In this document: in pieces, positions 1-9,255 of the stretch
Layout: every line of letters begins with the position of its first letter
Numbering within the stretch: position 1 is the first letter of the stretch
Assembly: GCF_946885885.1 (NCBI RefSeq)
Contig: NZ_CAMPHN010000001.1
Coordinates: 38,501-102,500, forward strand
DNA: 64,000 nucleotides
Source: an uncultured Pseudomonas sp.
GTDB taxonomy: Bacteria; Pseudomonadota; Gammaproteobacteria; Pseudomonadales; Pseudomonadaceae
Reading direction: 5' to 3'
Notes under the pieces: model-generated
Database searches by the model: none
Told to the model about the DNA's origin: nothing
Seen by the model: the letters and a program-made list of their open reading frames with translations, nothing else
Made by a program: the position numbers and the translations under genes

Positions 1-170
1 TCGGCGGCGGGGCGCATCATGCCCGGCGGGTCCATCTCGATCGGTTGCAGGTACACGGCGCCGACATCCAGACCGCCGCATTGCTGGGGTTCGCCGATCG
101 GGTATTCCTTGGCCTGGGCGAGCGAACCGCAGAGCAGGGCGACGAGTGAGAGGGAGAGCTGTACGCGCAT
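1..170 (-). CDS. P19-type periplasmic iron transport protein (5' part only)
   Basis: The gene starts on the minus strand and runs off the left edge; about 56 residues are present. They read as a cleavable signal peptide ending near LAQA, followed by KEYPIGEPQQCGGLDVGAVY and then a Met-rich stretch ending MMRPAAD. This is the conserved beginning of the P19/Tp34 family, periplasmic copper- and iron-binding proteins that work with an FTR1-type ferrous permease. The start at 170 is preferred over the in-frame ATG at 176 because a GAGGA lies about 8 bases upstream of it. The rest of the operon, probably FTR1, would lie outside the window. A possible Fur-like site is upstream. Confidence 0.85.
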   Translation of the reverse strand, partial: MRVQLSLSLVALLCGSLAQAKEYPIGEPQQCGGLDVGAVYLQPIEMDPPGMMRPAA

Positions 171-229
171 CGACATATTCCTCGGAAGGTAGAAGTGATG
201 GGCACAGTCTATGAGGTGAATTCTCAATC

Positions 230-248
230 AATAATGATTCGCGTCAAG
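230..248. promoter_or_regulatory. Possible Fur box upstream of the P19 gene, overlapping a weak Anr-like match
   Basis: The AT-rich stretch contains AATAATGATTC and matches about 11 of 19 positions of the Fur consensus by eye. The overlapping ATGAT-tcgc-GTCAA differs from an Anr box at two of ten positions. Iron-uptake genes of the P19 type are commonly Fur controlled, which makes the first reading more likely. Both matches are weak. Confidence 0.3.
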
Positions 249-380
249 TTTTACTCTTATATCGCCCGCATGGCCGTCTATCGGAGCGAGCGGGGATTAC
301 GGGTGCATCGATAACTGTGCAAGAACGCGGTGGAGCCCGTGTGGGTCATACTTGCATGCACAGCTAGCGGAGATTTTCGG

Positions 381-1064
381 ATGGCGCATCACGCTGCTCT
401 CGATCTACCTATCCGCGACCGGATAGCCGCAGGGCGCGCACTGGCGCCCTTGTTGTCGGCCTATCGCGGGCAAACGGAGGCGATCGTTCTGGCGCTGCCG
501 CGCGGCGGGGTGCCGGTGGCCTATGAGATCGCCATGGCGCTGGACCTGCGCCTGGATTTGATGCTGGTGCGCAAGCTTGGCGTACCGGGCCACGAGGAGT
601 ACGCCATGGGCGCCATCGCCAGCGGCGGAGTACGGGTATTGAACGGCGAGGTCTTGCAGATGCTCGATCTGAGGGCGGAAACCATCGAAGCGGTGGTGGA
701 CCGCGAAACCCGCGAACTGCAACGGCGCGATCGCGCCTATCGCGGCGACCGCCCGGCTCCGATATTACGTGGCCAGCGGGTGATCCTGGTCGACGACGGC
801 CTGGCCACCGGCGCGACCATGCGCGCGGCGGTGCAAGCGGCGCGCCAGCAAGAGCCACTATCGGTGACTGTCGCCGTGCCGGTCGGCTCCTCGGAAAGCC
901 TGGAGTTGCTGCGCGCCGAAGCCGACGAGGTGGTCTGTCCGCTCATACCGGAAACGCTGATATCGATCGGCAGCTGGTATAGGGACTTCTCGCAAACTTC
1001 GGACCGCGAAGTGCTCGACCTGCTGCAGCGCGCTTGGCAACGCCCGTGCGAGCAACGAGCATGA
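381..1064 (+). CDS. Phosphoribosyltransferase family protein
   Basis: This 227-residue protein has a type I phosphoribosyltransferase fold. The PRPP-binding loop VILVDDGLATGATM lies near residues 133-146, and ALPRGGVPVAYEIA near residue 34 is the typical N-terminal PRTase segment. Proteins of this kind (COG1926) usually have unknown substrates; some are fused to hydrolases. The start at 381 follows a GGAG eight bases upstream; an in-frame ATG at 330 lacks one. The next gene, an alpha/beta hydrolase, begins 12 bases after the stop, so the pair is surely co-transcribed, matching the PRTase-hydrolase combination seen elsewhere. It is one of two PRTases and two PRPP synthetases in the window. Confidence 0.85.
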   Translation: MAHHAALDLPIRDRIAAGRALAPLLSAYRGQTEAIVLALPRGGVPVAYEIAMALDLRLDLMLVRKLGVPGHEEYAMGAIASGGVRVLNGEVLQMLDLRAETIEAVVDRETRELQRRDRAYRGDRPAPILRGQRVILVDDGLATGATMRAAVQAARQQEPLSVTVAVPVGSSESLELLRAEADEVVCPLIPETLISIGSWYRDFSQTSDREVLDLLQRAWQRPCEQRA

Positions 1065-1075
1065 CGGAGGCGCCG

Positions 1076-1750
1076 ATGAGCGTTGTCCGGGGTTTGCAAC
1101 TGGCGCTGAGCGATGCCCACCTGAATGCCGATTTACTGCTGCCCGGTGGTGCAAAAGGCTTGGTGGTATTCGTGCATGGCAGCGGTAGCGGGCGTCTCAG
1201 CCCACGCAATCAGCAGGTGGCGCGCTACTTCGCCGAACGTGGGTTGGGCGCCTTGCTGTTCGACCTGCTCAGCGAAGCGGAACAGCGGCTCGATGCGGTC
1301 ACCTGCGAGCTGCGCTTCGACATTCCGCTGCTAACGGAACGGATCATCGAAGTTATCGATTGGCTGCAGCGTCACTCGGAGTTGGCGCGCCTGCGCATCG
1401 GCTTGTTCGGTGCCAGTACCGGCGCGGCCGCGGCATTGATTGCCGCGGCGCAGCGCCCGCAGGCGATCTATGCGCTGGTATCGCGCGGCGGTCGTACCGA
1501 TCTGGCCGGGCAGGCCGTGGCGCAGGTGAGGGCGCCGACCCTGCAGATCGTCGGCGGCCAGGATATCGCCGTGCTGCACATGAATCGCGAAGTCAGCAGC
1601 CGTCTGCAATGCGAGCAGCAACTGCGTGTGGTGGCGGGAGCGACCCATCTGTTCGTCGAACCCGGCGCCCTGGAGGAAGTGGCCAGGTTGGCGGCCGACT
1701 GGTTTCAACGCTACTTGGAGGGTGGCGGAATGTGGCATGCGCAGCGCTGA
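1076..1750 (+). CDS. Alpha/beta hydrolase, dienelactone-hydrolase-like
   Basis: The 224-residue protein has the oxyanion strand LVVFVHGSGSGRLSPRN near residue 25 and the nucleophile elbow GLFGASTGAAAAL (G-x-S-x-G) near residue 110. An acid region IVGGQDIAVL and a terminal His in GATHLF follow. Together these form a Ser-Asp-His hydrolase of the COG1073/DLH type. The substrate is not evident. The start at 1076 has GGAGG five bases upstream; the ATG at 1061 overlaps the previous stop but has a weak ribosome site. It is co-transcribed with the upstream PRTase and ends just before the convergent Fnr-type regulator. Confidence 0.85.
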   Translation: MSVVRGLQLALSDAHLNADLLLPGGAKGLVVFVHGSGSGRLSPRNQQVARYFAERGLGALLFDLLSEAEQRLDAVTCELRFDIPLLTERIIEVIDWLQRHSELARLRIGLFGASTGAAAALIAAAQRPQAIYALVSRGGRTDLAGQAVAQVRAPTLQIVGGQDIAVLHMNREVSSRLQCEQQLRVVAGATHLFVEPGALEEVARLAADWFQRYLEGGGMWHAQR

Positions 1751-1766
1751 TGAGTGTGTCCGACTG

Positions 1767-2513
1767 TCAGGGCGTTACGCAGGTTTCGCCGATCCGGCTC
1801 AAGGCCTGGGCATCGTTCAGGATGACTTCGCGGCCATTTATCTCGATCAACCCGCTATTGCGGTAGCGGCTGAACAAGCGACTGACCGTTTCGATACTCA
1901 AACCCAAGTAGCTGGCGATTTCGCCGCGAGTCATCGGCAAGTTGAAGCGCACAGCGGAAAAGCCACGTCGGCTGTAACGCAGCGAAAGGTTGAGCAGGAA
2001 GGCTGCCAGGCGTTGCTCGGCGCTCTCGCGCTGATGGCAAAGCAGGGCCTGTTCGGCATGGATCTGCTGGCTCAAGCGCGTCAATAGATGTTTACGTAAC
2101 AGTGAAATATTGCCGCACAACTCCTCCAACTGACCGAAATAGATCGCGCACACCAATGAGGTTTCGAGGGCAACCGCGTAGCTACGGTGAACCGCAGCGC
2201 CAAAAGCATCCAGGCTCAATAACTCGCCGGGGAAATAAAAACCGGTTATTTGTTCCACGCCTTCGGTACTGAGCAGGTAGCTCTTCAGGCAACCGCTACG
2301 CACGGCATAGACCTGCTGCATGCATTCGCCTGCGCGGAACAGATAGTCGCCTTTATGCAACAGGCGGTTGTGCTTGACGATGCTATCGAGCCGCGCGACA
2401 TCGCTATCCTTCAGCGCGACCGGTAGGCAGTAACGATTGATGGCGCACGTTTGGCAGTGGGTCTGGGGTTTGACGGGTTGTTTCGGCGATTCGCCATATC
2501 GATTGATGACCAT
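1767..2513 (-). CDS. Fnr/Anr-type oxygen-sensing transcriptional regulator
   Basis: The protein of about 248 residues has the Fe-S ligand cluster [11 protein letters not shown] (C-x2-C-x5-C) near its N terminus and the fourth cysteine in [10 protein letters not shown], aligning with Cys122 of E. coli FNR. A cNMP-like beta roll ([14 protein letters not shown]) is followed by a helix-turn-helix with the E-x2-SR core, [20 protein letters not shown], the FNR-type recognition helix. It should bind TTGAT-N4-ATCAA boxes when its 4Fe-4S cluster is intact under low oxygen. Several such boxes lie in this window. It is transcribed divergently from groEL, and the perfect box at 2654 lies between them. 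The start at 2513 is the best ATG, though its GAGG is about 12 bases away. A second paralogue is at 46587. Confidence 0.92.
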   Translation of the reverse strand: MVINRYGESPKQPVKPQTHCQTCAINRYCLPVALKDSDVARLDSIVKHNRLLHKGDYLFRAGECMQQVYAVRSGCLKSYLLSTEGVEQITGFYFPGELLSLDAFGAAVHRSYAVALETSLVCAIYFGQLEELCGNISLLRKHLLTRLSQQIHAEQALLCHQRESAEQRLAAFLLNLSLRYSRRGFSAVRFNLPMTRGEIASYLGLSIETVSRLFSRYRNSGLIEINGREVILNDAQALSRIGETCVTP

Positions 2514-2653
2514 GATCGGAGTGCACCTCGGTAATTCGACGTCACTGCCATTCAATTTTGGTGTTCGCACGCAGGGAAAGTTACCTGCAACCAGCTGCCG
2601 TCCGTCCGAAAGCATCGCCCGTAGCAGGCTCAGGGCTGCGCAACCCTATGGCT

Positions 2654-2667
2654 TTGATATGGATCAA
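2654..2667. promoter_or_regulatory. Anr/Fnr box between the Fnr-type regulator and groEL
   Basis: Perfect TTGAT-atgg-ATCAA palindrome. Its centre is about 65 bases before the groEL start codon, the usual distance for activation at a class II Fnr promoter with a short leader. It could also affect the divergent regulator gene. Confidence 0.85.
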
Positions 2668-2724
2668 CGCATACCGGATGCGTGGGCAGATTCTGATGAC
2701 ATAAACCCGAAAAAGGGGACTGTC

Positions 2725-4341
2725 ATGGCCCATAGCAAAATTCTGTTTCGCAGTGCGGCGCGCGAAAAAGTCCTTCGCGGAGCTACCCAATTGGCTGACG
2801 CGGTGCGCGTAACCCTCGGTCCTAAATCCAAATCCGTGCTGATTCAGAAGAAGTGGGGCACGCCGATCGTCTGCAACGATGGTGTCAGCATTGCCAAGTT
2901 GGTGGATTTGGAGGACCCGGAGGAAAACCTCGGTGCGCAAATGCTGCGTCAGGCTGCCGAACGCACCGGCGAGGCGGTGGGTGACGGTACCAGCACTTCA
3001 ACGGTACTGGCCCATGCGATTCTCGCTGACGGCATACGTAACGTGGTGGCCGGTGCCAGCGCCATCGATCTCAAACGCGGGCTGGATCGTGGGCTGCGGT
3101 TGGCCATCGATTCACTGCATGCGCAATCCAGGCCCGTGCGCACACCGAAGGAAAAGGCCCAGGTCGCGACCATCTCGGCACACAACGATGGGGTGATCGG
3201 AGAGTTGGTGGCTAAGGCCCTGGAGAAGGTCGGCAGCGAAGGGGTGATCAGCGTCGAGGAGTCCAAGACCACCGAAACCGTGGTCGAGGTGGTCGAGGGT
3301 ATGCGTATCGATCGTGGTTATGTCTCGCCTTACTTCGTCACCGATACGGAGAAGATGCAGGTTGTGCTGGAAGATGTCTATGTGCTGCTCAGCGACCAGA
3401 AAATCGGCTTGCTCAAAGATCTGATTCCGCTGCTGGAGCAGATAGCCAAGAGTGGTCGGCCGTTACTGTTCATTGCCGATGACATCGAAGGCGAAGCCCT
3501 GGCCACGCTTATCCTCAATCAGATTCGTGGGGTATTGCGTGCCGTTGCGGTGAAAGCCCCCGGCTTTGGCGACAGGCGCAAGGAGATGCTACAGGACATC
3601 GCGGTGCTGACCGGTGGCCAGGTAATCTCCAGTGAGCTGGGGCTGCGCCTCGAGCAGGTCGAACTGAGCCAATTGGGCAGCGCCCGACGAGTGGTGGTGG
3701 ATCGGGAAAGCACCACGCTGATCGACGGCGCTGGTGGCCGCCCAGCAATCGAGAGCCGACTGCAGCAGATCCGTAACCAGGCCGAAAAAGCCGGCAGCGA
3801 TTACGACCGCGAGAAGTTTCAGGAACGCCTTGCCAAGTTGTCTGGCGGGGTTGCGGTAATCCGTGTGGGGGCGCCTACCGAAGCCGAGATGAAAACCCGC
3901 AAAGACGCGCTCGACGATGCCATTTCCGCCACTAAGGCCGCCATCGACGAAGGTATAGTGCCGGGCGGCGGCCTGGCACTGTTGCGCTGCGCACCGAGCC
4001 TGATAGCAGAGGAGGGTGTCTGTGAGGGCGATGAAAAGACCGGTCTGCAGATACTTCGCCGCGCATTGGAGGCTCCCGCCAGGATCATCGCCGAGAACTC
4101 TGCGGTGGATGCTGGGGTGGTGATCGCGCGGATGCTCCAGGAGCGAGGCGATGTCGGTTTCGATGCTGCGGCCAATCAGTATGTGGATATGTACCAAGCC
4201 GGCATTATCGACCCTACGAAGGTGGTACGGATCGCTCTGGAAAATGCCGTTTCGGTTGCCAGTGTGCTGCTGCTGACCGAGGCGACCATGACTGAAATCC
4301 CGGAGAAGGAAAGCCCCGCGGAACCGCCATTTCCGACCTGA
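2725..4341 (+). CDS. groEL: GroEL/Hsp60 chaperonin paralogue without a groES partner
   Basis: This is a 538-residue chaperonin with equatorial ATP motifs ([10 protein letters not shown] near residue 30, [11 protein letters not shown] near 87), the apical domain, and [11 protein letters not shown] near residue 413. The catalytic Asp after [11 protein letters not shown], equivalent to D398, is present. Differences from the housekeeping protein are clear: GPKG is GPKSKS and DGTTTATV is DGTSTSTV. The C terminus ends in a Pro/Glu-rich [16 protein letters not shown], not the Gly-Gly-Met repeat. No groES lies next to it, so it would share the housekeeping co-chaperonin or work without one. The start at 2725 has AGGGG upstream; the longer reading frame from 2437 runs through the promoter. 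A perfect Anr box indicates low-oxygen induction. Confidence 0.95.
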   Translation: MAHSKILFRSAAREKVLRGATQLADAVRVTLGPKSKSVLIQKKWGTPIVCNDGVSIAKLVDLEDPEENLGAQMLRQAAERTGEAVGDGTSTSTVLAHAILADGIRNVVAGASAIDLKRGLDRGLRLAIDSLHAQSRPVRTPKEKAQVATISAHNDGVIGELVAKALEKVGSEGVISVEESKTTETVVEVVEGMRIDRGYVSPYFVTDTEKMQVVLEDVYVLLSDQKIGLLKDLIPLLEQIAKSGRPLLFIADDIEGEALATLILNQIRGVLRAVAVKAPGFGDRRKEMLQDIAVLTGGQVISSELGLRLEQVELSQLGSARRVVVDRESTTLIDGAGGRPAIESRLQQIRNQAEKAGSDYDREKFQERLAKLSGGVAVIRVGAPTEAEMKTRKDALDDAISATKAAIDEGIVPGGGLALLRCAPSLIAEEGVCEGDEKTGLQILRRALEAPARIIAENSAVDAGVVIARMLQERGDVGFDAAANQYVDMYQAGIIDPTKVVRIALENAVSVASVLLLTEATMTEIPEKESPAEPPFPT

Positions 4342-4353
4342 TCAGCTGGCAGC

Positions 4354-5478
4354 TCAGCGCGCGGCGGGCCAGACCAGGGCGAAGCTGTTTGCGCCGGTGG
4401 GGCGAACCGTACAGGAAAATTGCGCGCTTTCTCGTTGCAAGGTGTCCTGCAACCATTGGCGATCAGCGTCTTTGGCATGCTGAATACGCAGCTGACGTTG
4501 GCGGCTGGGCAGCAGTTCCAGCGCCAACAGGCGGCCGTCGCAGGCCAGATCGGCAAAATACAACAGGCCCAGCTCGCCACGGTAGGCATCATGCCCGTCG
4601 ATGCCCTCGTAGTCGTTCAGCAGGTCGCCACAGCCATAGATAATCAGGCGTTGGCGATACACTTCCAGGCCCTTGATATGGTGCGAGGAATGGCCATGCA
4701 CCAGGTCCACGCCGGCGTCCTCGATCAGCCCATGGGCGAAGCGCTGCTGCTCCGGCGCTATGGCAAATCCCCAGTTACCGCCCCAGTGCAGGGAGACCAG
4801 CACCCGGTCGCCTGGCTGTTTGAACGTGCCAATGTGCTGGGCGACATGTCGTACGCTACGCGATGACAAATCGTCGAGGCGCGCGACGCCAGGGCGTTGC
4901 TCGCTGGCCGCCCAATCCGGCGGCACGCCGCAATCGCCGGTGGCAAAGGCGAATACCAGCAGGCGCCCAGCGTCGGCCAGCGGCACAATTGCTGGGGCCA
5001 GTGCGCTGTCGCGATCCAGGCCGGCGCCGACATGCCGCAGGCCATGGGCATCGAGGCTGGCCAGGGTCTCGACCAGGCCGGCTTCGCCCCAATCCAGCAC
5101 ATGGTTGTTGGCCAGCACACAGCAATCGATACCCGCCACGTCGAGTACCGGCAGATTGGCTGGGTGCATCCGGTAATTGATGCCTTTGGCCAACGGCGAG
5201 CCGTTGCCGGTCACTGCGGTTTCCAGGTTGACCAGGCGCACGTCCGGTCGACGCTGCCTGAGCGCCTCCAGAACCATGCCCCAGACATAGGTGAAAGCCA
5301 CCGGCCGTGGGATCGCACCGTTGCGCCGCTCGGCCAGTTGCACATAGTCGCGGGCATCCTTGACGTAAGCCTCATACAGACGAGGGTCGCCGGGGTGGGG
5401 CAGGATTTGGTCGATGCCCCGGGCGCACATCAGGTCACCTGCGAGGAACAGTCGCGCCATTGAGGAGTTGGCAGACAT
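4354..5478 (-). CDS. CapA-family metallophosphatase-like protein
   Basis: The 374-residue protein has the PGA_cap (CapA) fold: LFLAGDLMCARGID at the N terminus, VNLETAVTGNG near residue 83, ANNHVLDWG near residue 123, VSLHWGGNW near 228 and VHGHSSHHIKGLEVY near 258. These are the metal-ligand blocks of the calcineurin-like superfamily. There is no signal peptide or membrane anchor, unlike the B. subtilis capsule protein, so a cytoplasmic hydrolase is more likely than a capsule role. An ideal GGAGG precedes the ATG. The gene follows the PRPP synthetase and kinase genes on the same strand and is probably the last gene of that Anr-driven operon. Confidence 0.85.
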   Translation of the reverse strand: MSANSSMARLFLAGDLMCARGIDQILPHPGDPRLYEAYVKDARDYVQLAERRNGAIPRPVAFTYVWGMVLEALRQRRPDVRLVNLETAVTGNGSPLAKGINYRMHPANLPVLDVAGIDCCVLANNHVLDWGEAGLVETLASLDAHGLRHVGAGLDRDSALAPAIVPLADAGRLLVFAFATGDCGVPPDWAASEQRPGVARLDDLSSRSVRHVAQHIGTFKQPGDRVLVSLHWGGNWGFAIAPEQQRFAHGLIEDAGVDLVHGHSSHHIKGLEVYRQRLIIYGCGDLLNDYEGIDGHDAYRGELGLLYFADLACDGRLLALELLPSRQRQLRIQHAKDADRQWLQDTLQRESAQFSCTVRPTGANSFALVWPAAR

Positions 5479-5593
5479 GCGGACCTCCGTTTTCGATGGG
5501 CTTGCACGCTGAAGGGCGATCCACCGGCAGAGAAATCATTCGGCGCATCGATCACCGGCAGCGGATCGTGAGCGCCGGGAGTGGGCCGAGCTG

Positions 5594-6571
5594 TCATCGC
5601 GTCGGAGCCTTGCAATCCAAACCATATTGGCGGGCCAGGATCGACGCCACCGCCGTGCTGCTGTCGATGATCTGCAGTCTTCGCGCCACCAGCTCGGGCT
5701 CCAGACGAAACGGCGGCACGCTGTCGCAGATGACGATGGCGTCCAGTAAGGGGCTGTCGAGCAGCGCGCTGCCGCCGGTGAAAAGACCGTGCACCGCCGC
5801 GGCGAAGATCCGCTCGGCGCCGGCGTTCTGGCAGGCCTGGGCGGCGCGCAGCAGGGTGCCGCCGGTGCTGATCAGGTCATCGACTACGATCGCCAGCTTG
5901 CCCTGTGCATCCCCCACCAACAGTGCCCCGGTAACCTGATCGTTGCGCCGGTACTTCTCCATGAACGCGCTACCCACCGGGCGACCAATGCGTTGCTGCA
6001 AATCTCTACGGAACAGTTCGACGCGTTTGGCGCCGCCGCTGTCGGGGGAAACCGCAAGCACTTCGGCATCGCCGACAAGTGGGGCGAAATGCGCGGCCAG
6101 CAGCCCGGCCCCTGGCAGGTGCTGCGTTGGAATGCGAAAGGCATTGTCGAAGGCCGCCAGGTTATGCACCTCAAGGGCCACCAATCGATCGACCCCGCAG
6201 GCCTCGAACAGCGTGGCGACATAACGACTGCTGATCGGGTCCTGGTGAGCGGTGCGGCGCTCTTTGCGGGCATAGCAGAGGTAGGGCGTAACAACCTGAA
6301 GATGGCTGGCGCCCGCATCCTTCAGGGCGCCGCAGAAGAACAGCAGGCGACACAGCTTGTCGTTGACGCTTTGCTGGCGGTCGCCATAAAGGCTATGGAA
6401 TACCACGACTCGCCGGCCGTCGACGTCATCGAGGGCACGTATCTTATGTTCGCCGTCCTCGAAATTGCGTTCTTCATGAGCGGCCAGTTGGCAGCCGAGC
6501 CGTTGTGCCACACGGGTGGCGTAATCCTCAGTACCGTTCAAGGCAAACAGCAGTGGAAAGTCCGTAGTCAT
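5594..6571 (-). CDS. prs: Ribose-phosphate pyrophosphokinase homologue, copy 1
   Basis: This 325-residue protein belongs to the PRPP synthetase family, which makes PRPP from ribose 5-phosphate and ATP. Visible blocks are FEDGEHKIRAL near residue 37, TPYLCYARKERRTAHQDPISSRYVA near 94-118 with the ATP-binding Arg-Lys region, VSPDSGGAKR near 175, and the PRPP loop VVDDLISTGGTLLRAA near 228. It diverges from housekeeping Prs, for example LFALNGTED instead of LFAGNA at the N terminus. It closely resembles the copy at 60263. GGAGG lies 4 bases before the ATG. It follows the kinase gene by 18 bases. The likely role is supplying PRPP, or a related sugar diphosphate, to the PRTases in the same regulon. 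Confidence 0.9.
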   Translation of the reverse strand: MTTDFPLLFALNGTEDYATRVAQRLGCQLAAHEERNFEDGEHKIRALDDVDGRRVVVFHSLYGDRQQSVNDKLCRLLFFCGALKDAGASHLQVVTPYLCYARKERRTAHQDPISSRYVATLFEACGVDRLVALEVHNLAAFDNAFRIPTQHLPGAGLLAAHFAPLVGDAEVLAVSPDSGGAKRVELFRRDLQQRIGRPVGSAFMEKYRRNDQVTGALLVGDAQGKLAIVVDDLISTGGTLLRAAQACQNAGAERIFAAAVHGLFTGGSALLDSPLLDAIVICDSVPPFRLEPELVARRLQIIDSSTAVASILARQYGLDCKAPTR

Positions 6572-6589
6572 ATGACCTCCAGGGTGGAT

Positions 6590-7615
6590 TCACCAGGAAC
6601 GTTTCGACAAGACGTCGTCGTGGTAGAGATAGGCTTTTGCTTGCTGTAGCAGCGCACGCGCGCGCAAGCCTTTGTCCTGTTGCATGGCGATATCCTGCTG
6701 ACGGTTGAAACTGCAGGCGAGACTGTAGCTGCGGGTGGCGGCGCGTACCGAGAGGAACAAGGGCAGGGGGCGATAATCGCCGGCAGCGCTGTTGTGCCGT
6801 TGATAGCTGTCCAGCAAGCGCTCGCTCAGCTCCGTGAGGCCATGGTGCTGTAGATCCATCAGCACGAAGGCGAGGTCATAGAGCACGTCGATACAGGCGA
6901 TTCGTTCGCTGAATTCGATACCGTCGAACAACGTCGGACGCCCATCGAACAGGCAGATGTTGGCCAGCCGCAGATCGCCGTGGCAACGTCGTACCAGGCC
7001 TTGCTCGCGGCGCTGCTCGAGCTCTGCGCCGAGACTATCGAGCACTGAGTGGGAAACATGGTGCAGGGCCTGCACCGCCACAGGATCGAGCAACTGGGGG
7101 TAGCGACTCAGTTCGCGATGATTGGCTTCGATGGCCTCGCGAATACCGGCGGCACCGCCGAATTCCGGGGTGATTTCGGCCTGAGTATGGAAACGGGCGA
7201 TTTCCTCGCCGAGACGTTCCATTAGCGCGCCGGTCAATCGACCTTCGCTGGCCATCCGCTCGAACAAGGCATTTTGCTGGAAGCGTCGCATGACCACGAT
7301 CCAATCGAGGGTTTCGCCTTGGCCGTCGAACTCCAGTTGGCCGTTCGCGCCGCGATTGATCGAGCGCACCGTCAAATAAAGGTCTGGTGCTGTGCGCCGG
7401 TTCAGCGACAGTTCCGCGTGGCAGGCGCGGTCGCGACTGTCCAGGCTGAGAAAGTCCAACGCCGCATAAGCAACGGCACGTTTGAGTTTGTAGGCGTAAG
7501 CACCGTGCAAAAAAATCAACGAACCGTGGGTTTCTATGCGCTCCACCGGACCGACGGACGCCCCATAGCTCTGGGGGCGCCCGAGAAAGTCGATCGTCTC
7601 TTGCTGGCTATTCAT
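6590..7615 (-). CDS. Aminoglycoside-phosphotransferase-fold kinase (COG2187 N-terminal half)
   Basis: The 341-residue protein has the APH/choline-kinase catalytic core: VRRCHGDLRLANICLF near residue 223 (the HGDLxxxN loop) and LFDGIEFSERIACIDVLYDLAFVLMDL, which contributes the metal-binding acidic residue. The nucleotide-binding N lobe contains FLHGAYAYKLKR. COG2187 proteins often carry a C-terminal AAA/gluconate-kinase half; here that half is missing, and the protein is complete without it. The substrate is unknown, and antibiotic resistance should not be assumed. The start at 7615 has a GGGGGG ribosome site; the frame upstream to 7918 runs through the promoter. A perfect Anr box lies about 100 bases upstream. 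It is the first gene of kinase, PRPP synthetase and capA-like. Confidence 0.85.
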   Translation of the reverse strand: MNSQQETIDFLGRPQSYGASVGPVERIETHGSLIFLHGAYAYKLKRAVAYAALDFLSLDSRDRACHAELSLNRRTAPDLYLTVRSINRGANGQLEFDGQGETLDWIVVMRRFQQNALFERMASEGRLTGALMERLGEEIARFHTQAEITPEFGGAAGIREAIEANHRELSRYPQLLDPVAVQALHHVSHSVLDSLGAELEQRREQGLVRRCHGDLRLANICLFDGRPTLFDGIEFSERIACIDVLYDLAFVLMDLQHHGLTELSERLLDSYQRHNSAAGDYRPLPLFLSVRAATRSYSLACSFNRQQDIAMQQDKGLRARALLQQAKAYLYHDDVLSKRSW

Positions 7616-7711
7616 GACAGCCCCCCGACTGGTGAACCAGTGGGCAGTGAGCGAAACCACCGCCAATCGCTTGGCTGATAGCGAGCATGCGCTGTGCGCG
7701 GGTGCCGTGGT

Positions 7712-7725
7712 TTGATCTTTATCAA
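7712..7725. promoter_or_regulatory. Anr/Fnr box upstream of the kinase-PRPP synthetase-capA operon
   Basis: Perfect TTGAT-cttt-ATCAA palindrome, about 97 bases upstream of the minus-strand start at 7615. Confidence 0.85.
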
Positions 7726-7838
7726 TCCCAAGCGCTCGGATTCGCTCACGGTGCGCGAACAGGTTAGAAGAGCCCTGAGGATCGAAGGCGAGCGAAGTCC
7801 TAGTCCGCGCAGGTTTTTCGAGGGCCCGTGATCTGGAA

Positions 7839-8324
7839 TCAGTCGCGCTCCCAGCGGATGCTGACGTGGGTTTCGTCATCGCTGTAGTGGTACTGGGAAC
7901 GGCCCTTATAAGCGGCATTCAGCGCATGACCGATGCGGTTAGCCAGGTGCATGCCAGTGGTGGTGACCTCAAGATCGTCGCCCTTATCGGTCACGCTGAG
8001 CAAACGTTCAAGCGCATGAGCGGCCTTTTCCGACGTTTCGGTGTTATGGATCAGATTGAGAATTTCCGTGCGATGTTGCTGCAAGAATTTTCCGCCCAGG
8101 TGCAGCGTACCGGCGGGGTGGTTGTCGGCAATACGTCGGCAAGCCGGACAGACGATGCTGTGCGCATCAACCGGCATCGCGGAGCGCCAATACCAATGGC
8201 CGCGATGATAGACGACGCCGCACTGCGAGCAGACCGCCGTACCAGCGCTGGGTAAATCCAGATAAGGGTCGCTGTGATCGGGTTTGAACAGCTTGTCTTT
8301 CTGACTCTGCTGATATTTGTCCAT
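7839..8324 (-). CDS. Small zinc-ribbon protein, function unknown
   Basis: The 161-residue protein has two CxxC knuckles, CSQCGVVYHRGHWYW near residue 32 and CPACRRIADNHP near 60, probably holding one zinc. Downstream is a helix-rich half and a basic-acidic tail ending VSIRWERD. The knuckles recall the NMD3-like/BCAM-type proteins of low-oxygen loci in Burkholderia and Pseudomonas, but I cannot assign a function. AGGAG lies 6 bases before the start at 8324, ruling out the upstream in-frame start at 8399. A perfect Anr box is 130 bases upstream, so it belongs to the same regulon. Confidence 0.8.
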   Translation of the reverse strand: MDKYQQSQKDKLFKPDHSDPYLDLPSAGTAVCSQCGVVYHRGHWYWRSAMPVDAHSIVCPACRRIADNHPAGTLHLGGKFLQQHRTEILNLIHNTETSEKAAHALERLLSVTDKGDDLEVTTTGMHLANRIGHALNAAYKGRSQYHYSDDETHVSIRWERD

Positions 8325-8453
8325 GATCGGCTCCTGCCTGAGAGGTAAACGGCTAGGTCGGTGCTCGTTGTGACTCGCTGGACTTGCCGGTGAAAACACC
8401 GCCGAGCATCACAACGCCGTCCTCTTATTTGCGCCGATCAGGCTTGTCTTACA

Positions 8454-8467
8454 TTGATTTACATCAA
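8454..8467. promoter_or_regulatory. Anr/Fnr box upstream of the zinc-ribbon gene
   Basis: Perfect TTGAT-ttac-ATCAA palindrome, about 130 bases before the minus-strand start at 8324. Confidence 0.85.
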
Positions 8468-8543
8468 GCAGGTCATATATGCCCCGGTCATTGGCGTGTA
8501 ATCCCCAGAGGCGTTGCATCGATGGTAAGCCTGAACGCCTTTT

Positions 8544-9152
8544 TCACGGCCGACGTGGAGTGCCGAAGCTGCTTAGCAATAGCGCCAGTACGGCACCCAA
8601 GGTCGCCAGCCCAGCGTCTTTCTGCGCATCCCATTCATCGCCCTGGGTGCCGAGGAAGGCCGTTCCCAACTCGGGGTTTACGATCAGGGCGGCGAGCATT
8701 TCCACCTGTTCGTATAAATTGCTCATTGCCATGACCAGCGTGAGGCTGAAGATATTCAGCCATCTACCCGACAACCCGGTCTGACGCTGCAGCAACTCGC
8801 GAAGCGGATAAGCCAGCAAGGCGCCGAAGGCGAAATGCACCAACCGATCGTAATGGTTGCGCGCCAAGCCCAGGGAGTCTTGCAGCCAGAAGCCGAATGG
8901 GGTTTCGGCATAGGTGTAGTGCGAGCCATAGATGTGCAACGCCAGAAACACCGCGAATAACCAATACGACCTGATGGAAAAGGCGAAGTATCGGTAAGTC
9001 GCCAGCAATAGCGCCGCGAAGAAGAACACCAACAGGTTCTCCAACAGCCAGTCCTCGCGACTCAGGGGAGCAATAGCGGCCCACAGCCAGACGGCGAAGA
9101 GGAGGGCGATAATCAACCCATGCTGCACATGCACTGCGGTTTGCCTATTCAT
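8544..9152 (-). CDS. DUF2238 (YjdF-like) integral membrane protein
   Basis: This 202-residue protein has about six hydrophobic helices. It carries the family signature NHYDRLVHFAFGALLAYPLRE near residue 92 and the C-terminal block GTQGDEWDAQKDAGLATLGA near 170, both typical of DUF2238/YjdF. The His, Arg and Asp residues in the first block and the Asp/Glu cluster in the second face the membrane edge and may bind a ligand, but no activity is established. The start at 9152 has GGAG seven bases upstream; an upstream Met at 9188 has none. It lies between the stress island and the biosynthetic cluster, on the same strand as both. Confidence 0.85.
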   Translation of the reverse strand: MNRQTAVHVQHGLIIALLFAVWLWAAIAPLSREDWLLENLLVFFFAALLLATYRYFAFSIRSYWLFAVFLALHIYGSHYTYAETPFGFWLQDSLGLARNHYDRLVHFAFGALLAYPLRELLQRQTGLSGRWLNIFSLTLVMAMSNLYEQVEMLAALIVNPELGTAFLGTQGDEWDAQKDAGLATLGAVLALLLSSFGTPRRP

Positions 9153-9255
9153 CGCGCGACTCCGTGATTGCCGGGGATCGTCATGCACACACTTGAAGAA
9201 TAGGCGCGAATGGCATCTCGTCCGCTTCGTTTTATCTTGGAGAGATCAACATACC

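Noticed and set aside
2437..2724. Long N-terminal extension of GroEL
   Set aside because: The frame is open by chance through the promoter and the Anr box. A standard start with ribosome site is at 2725.
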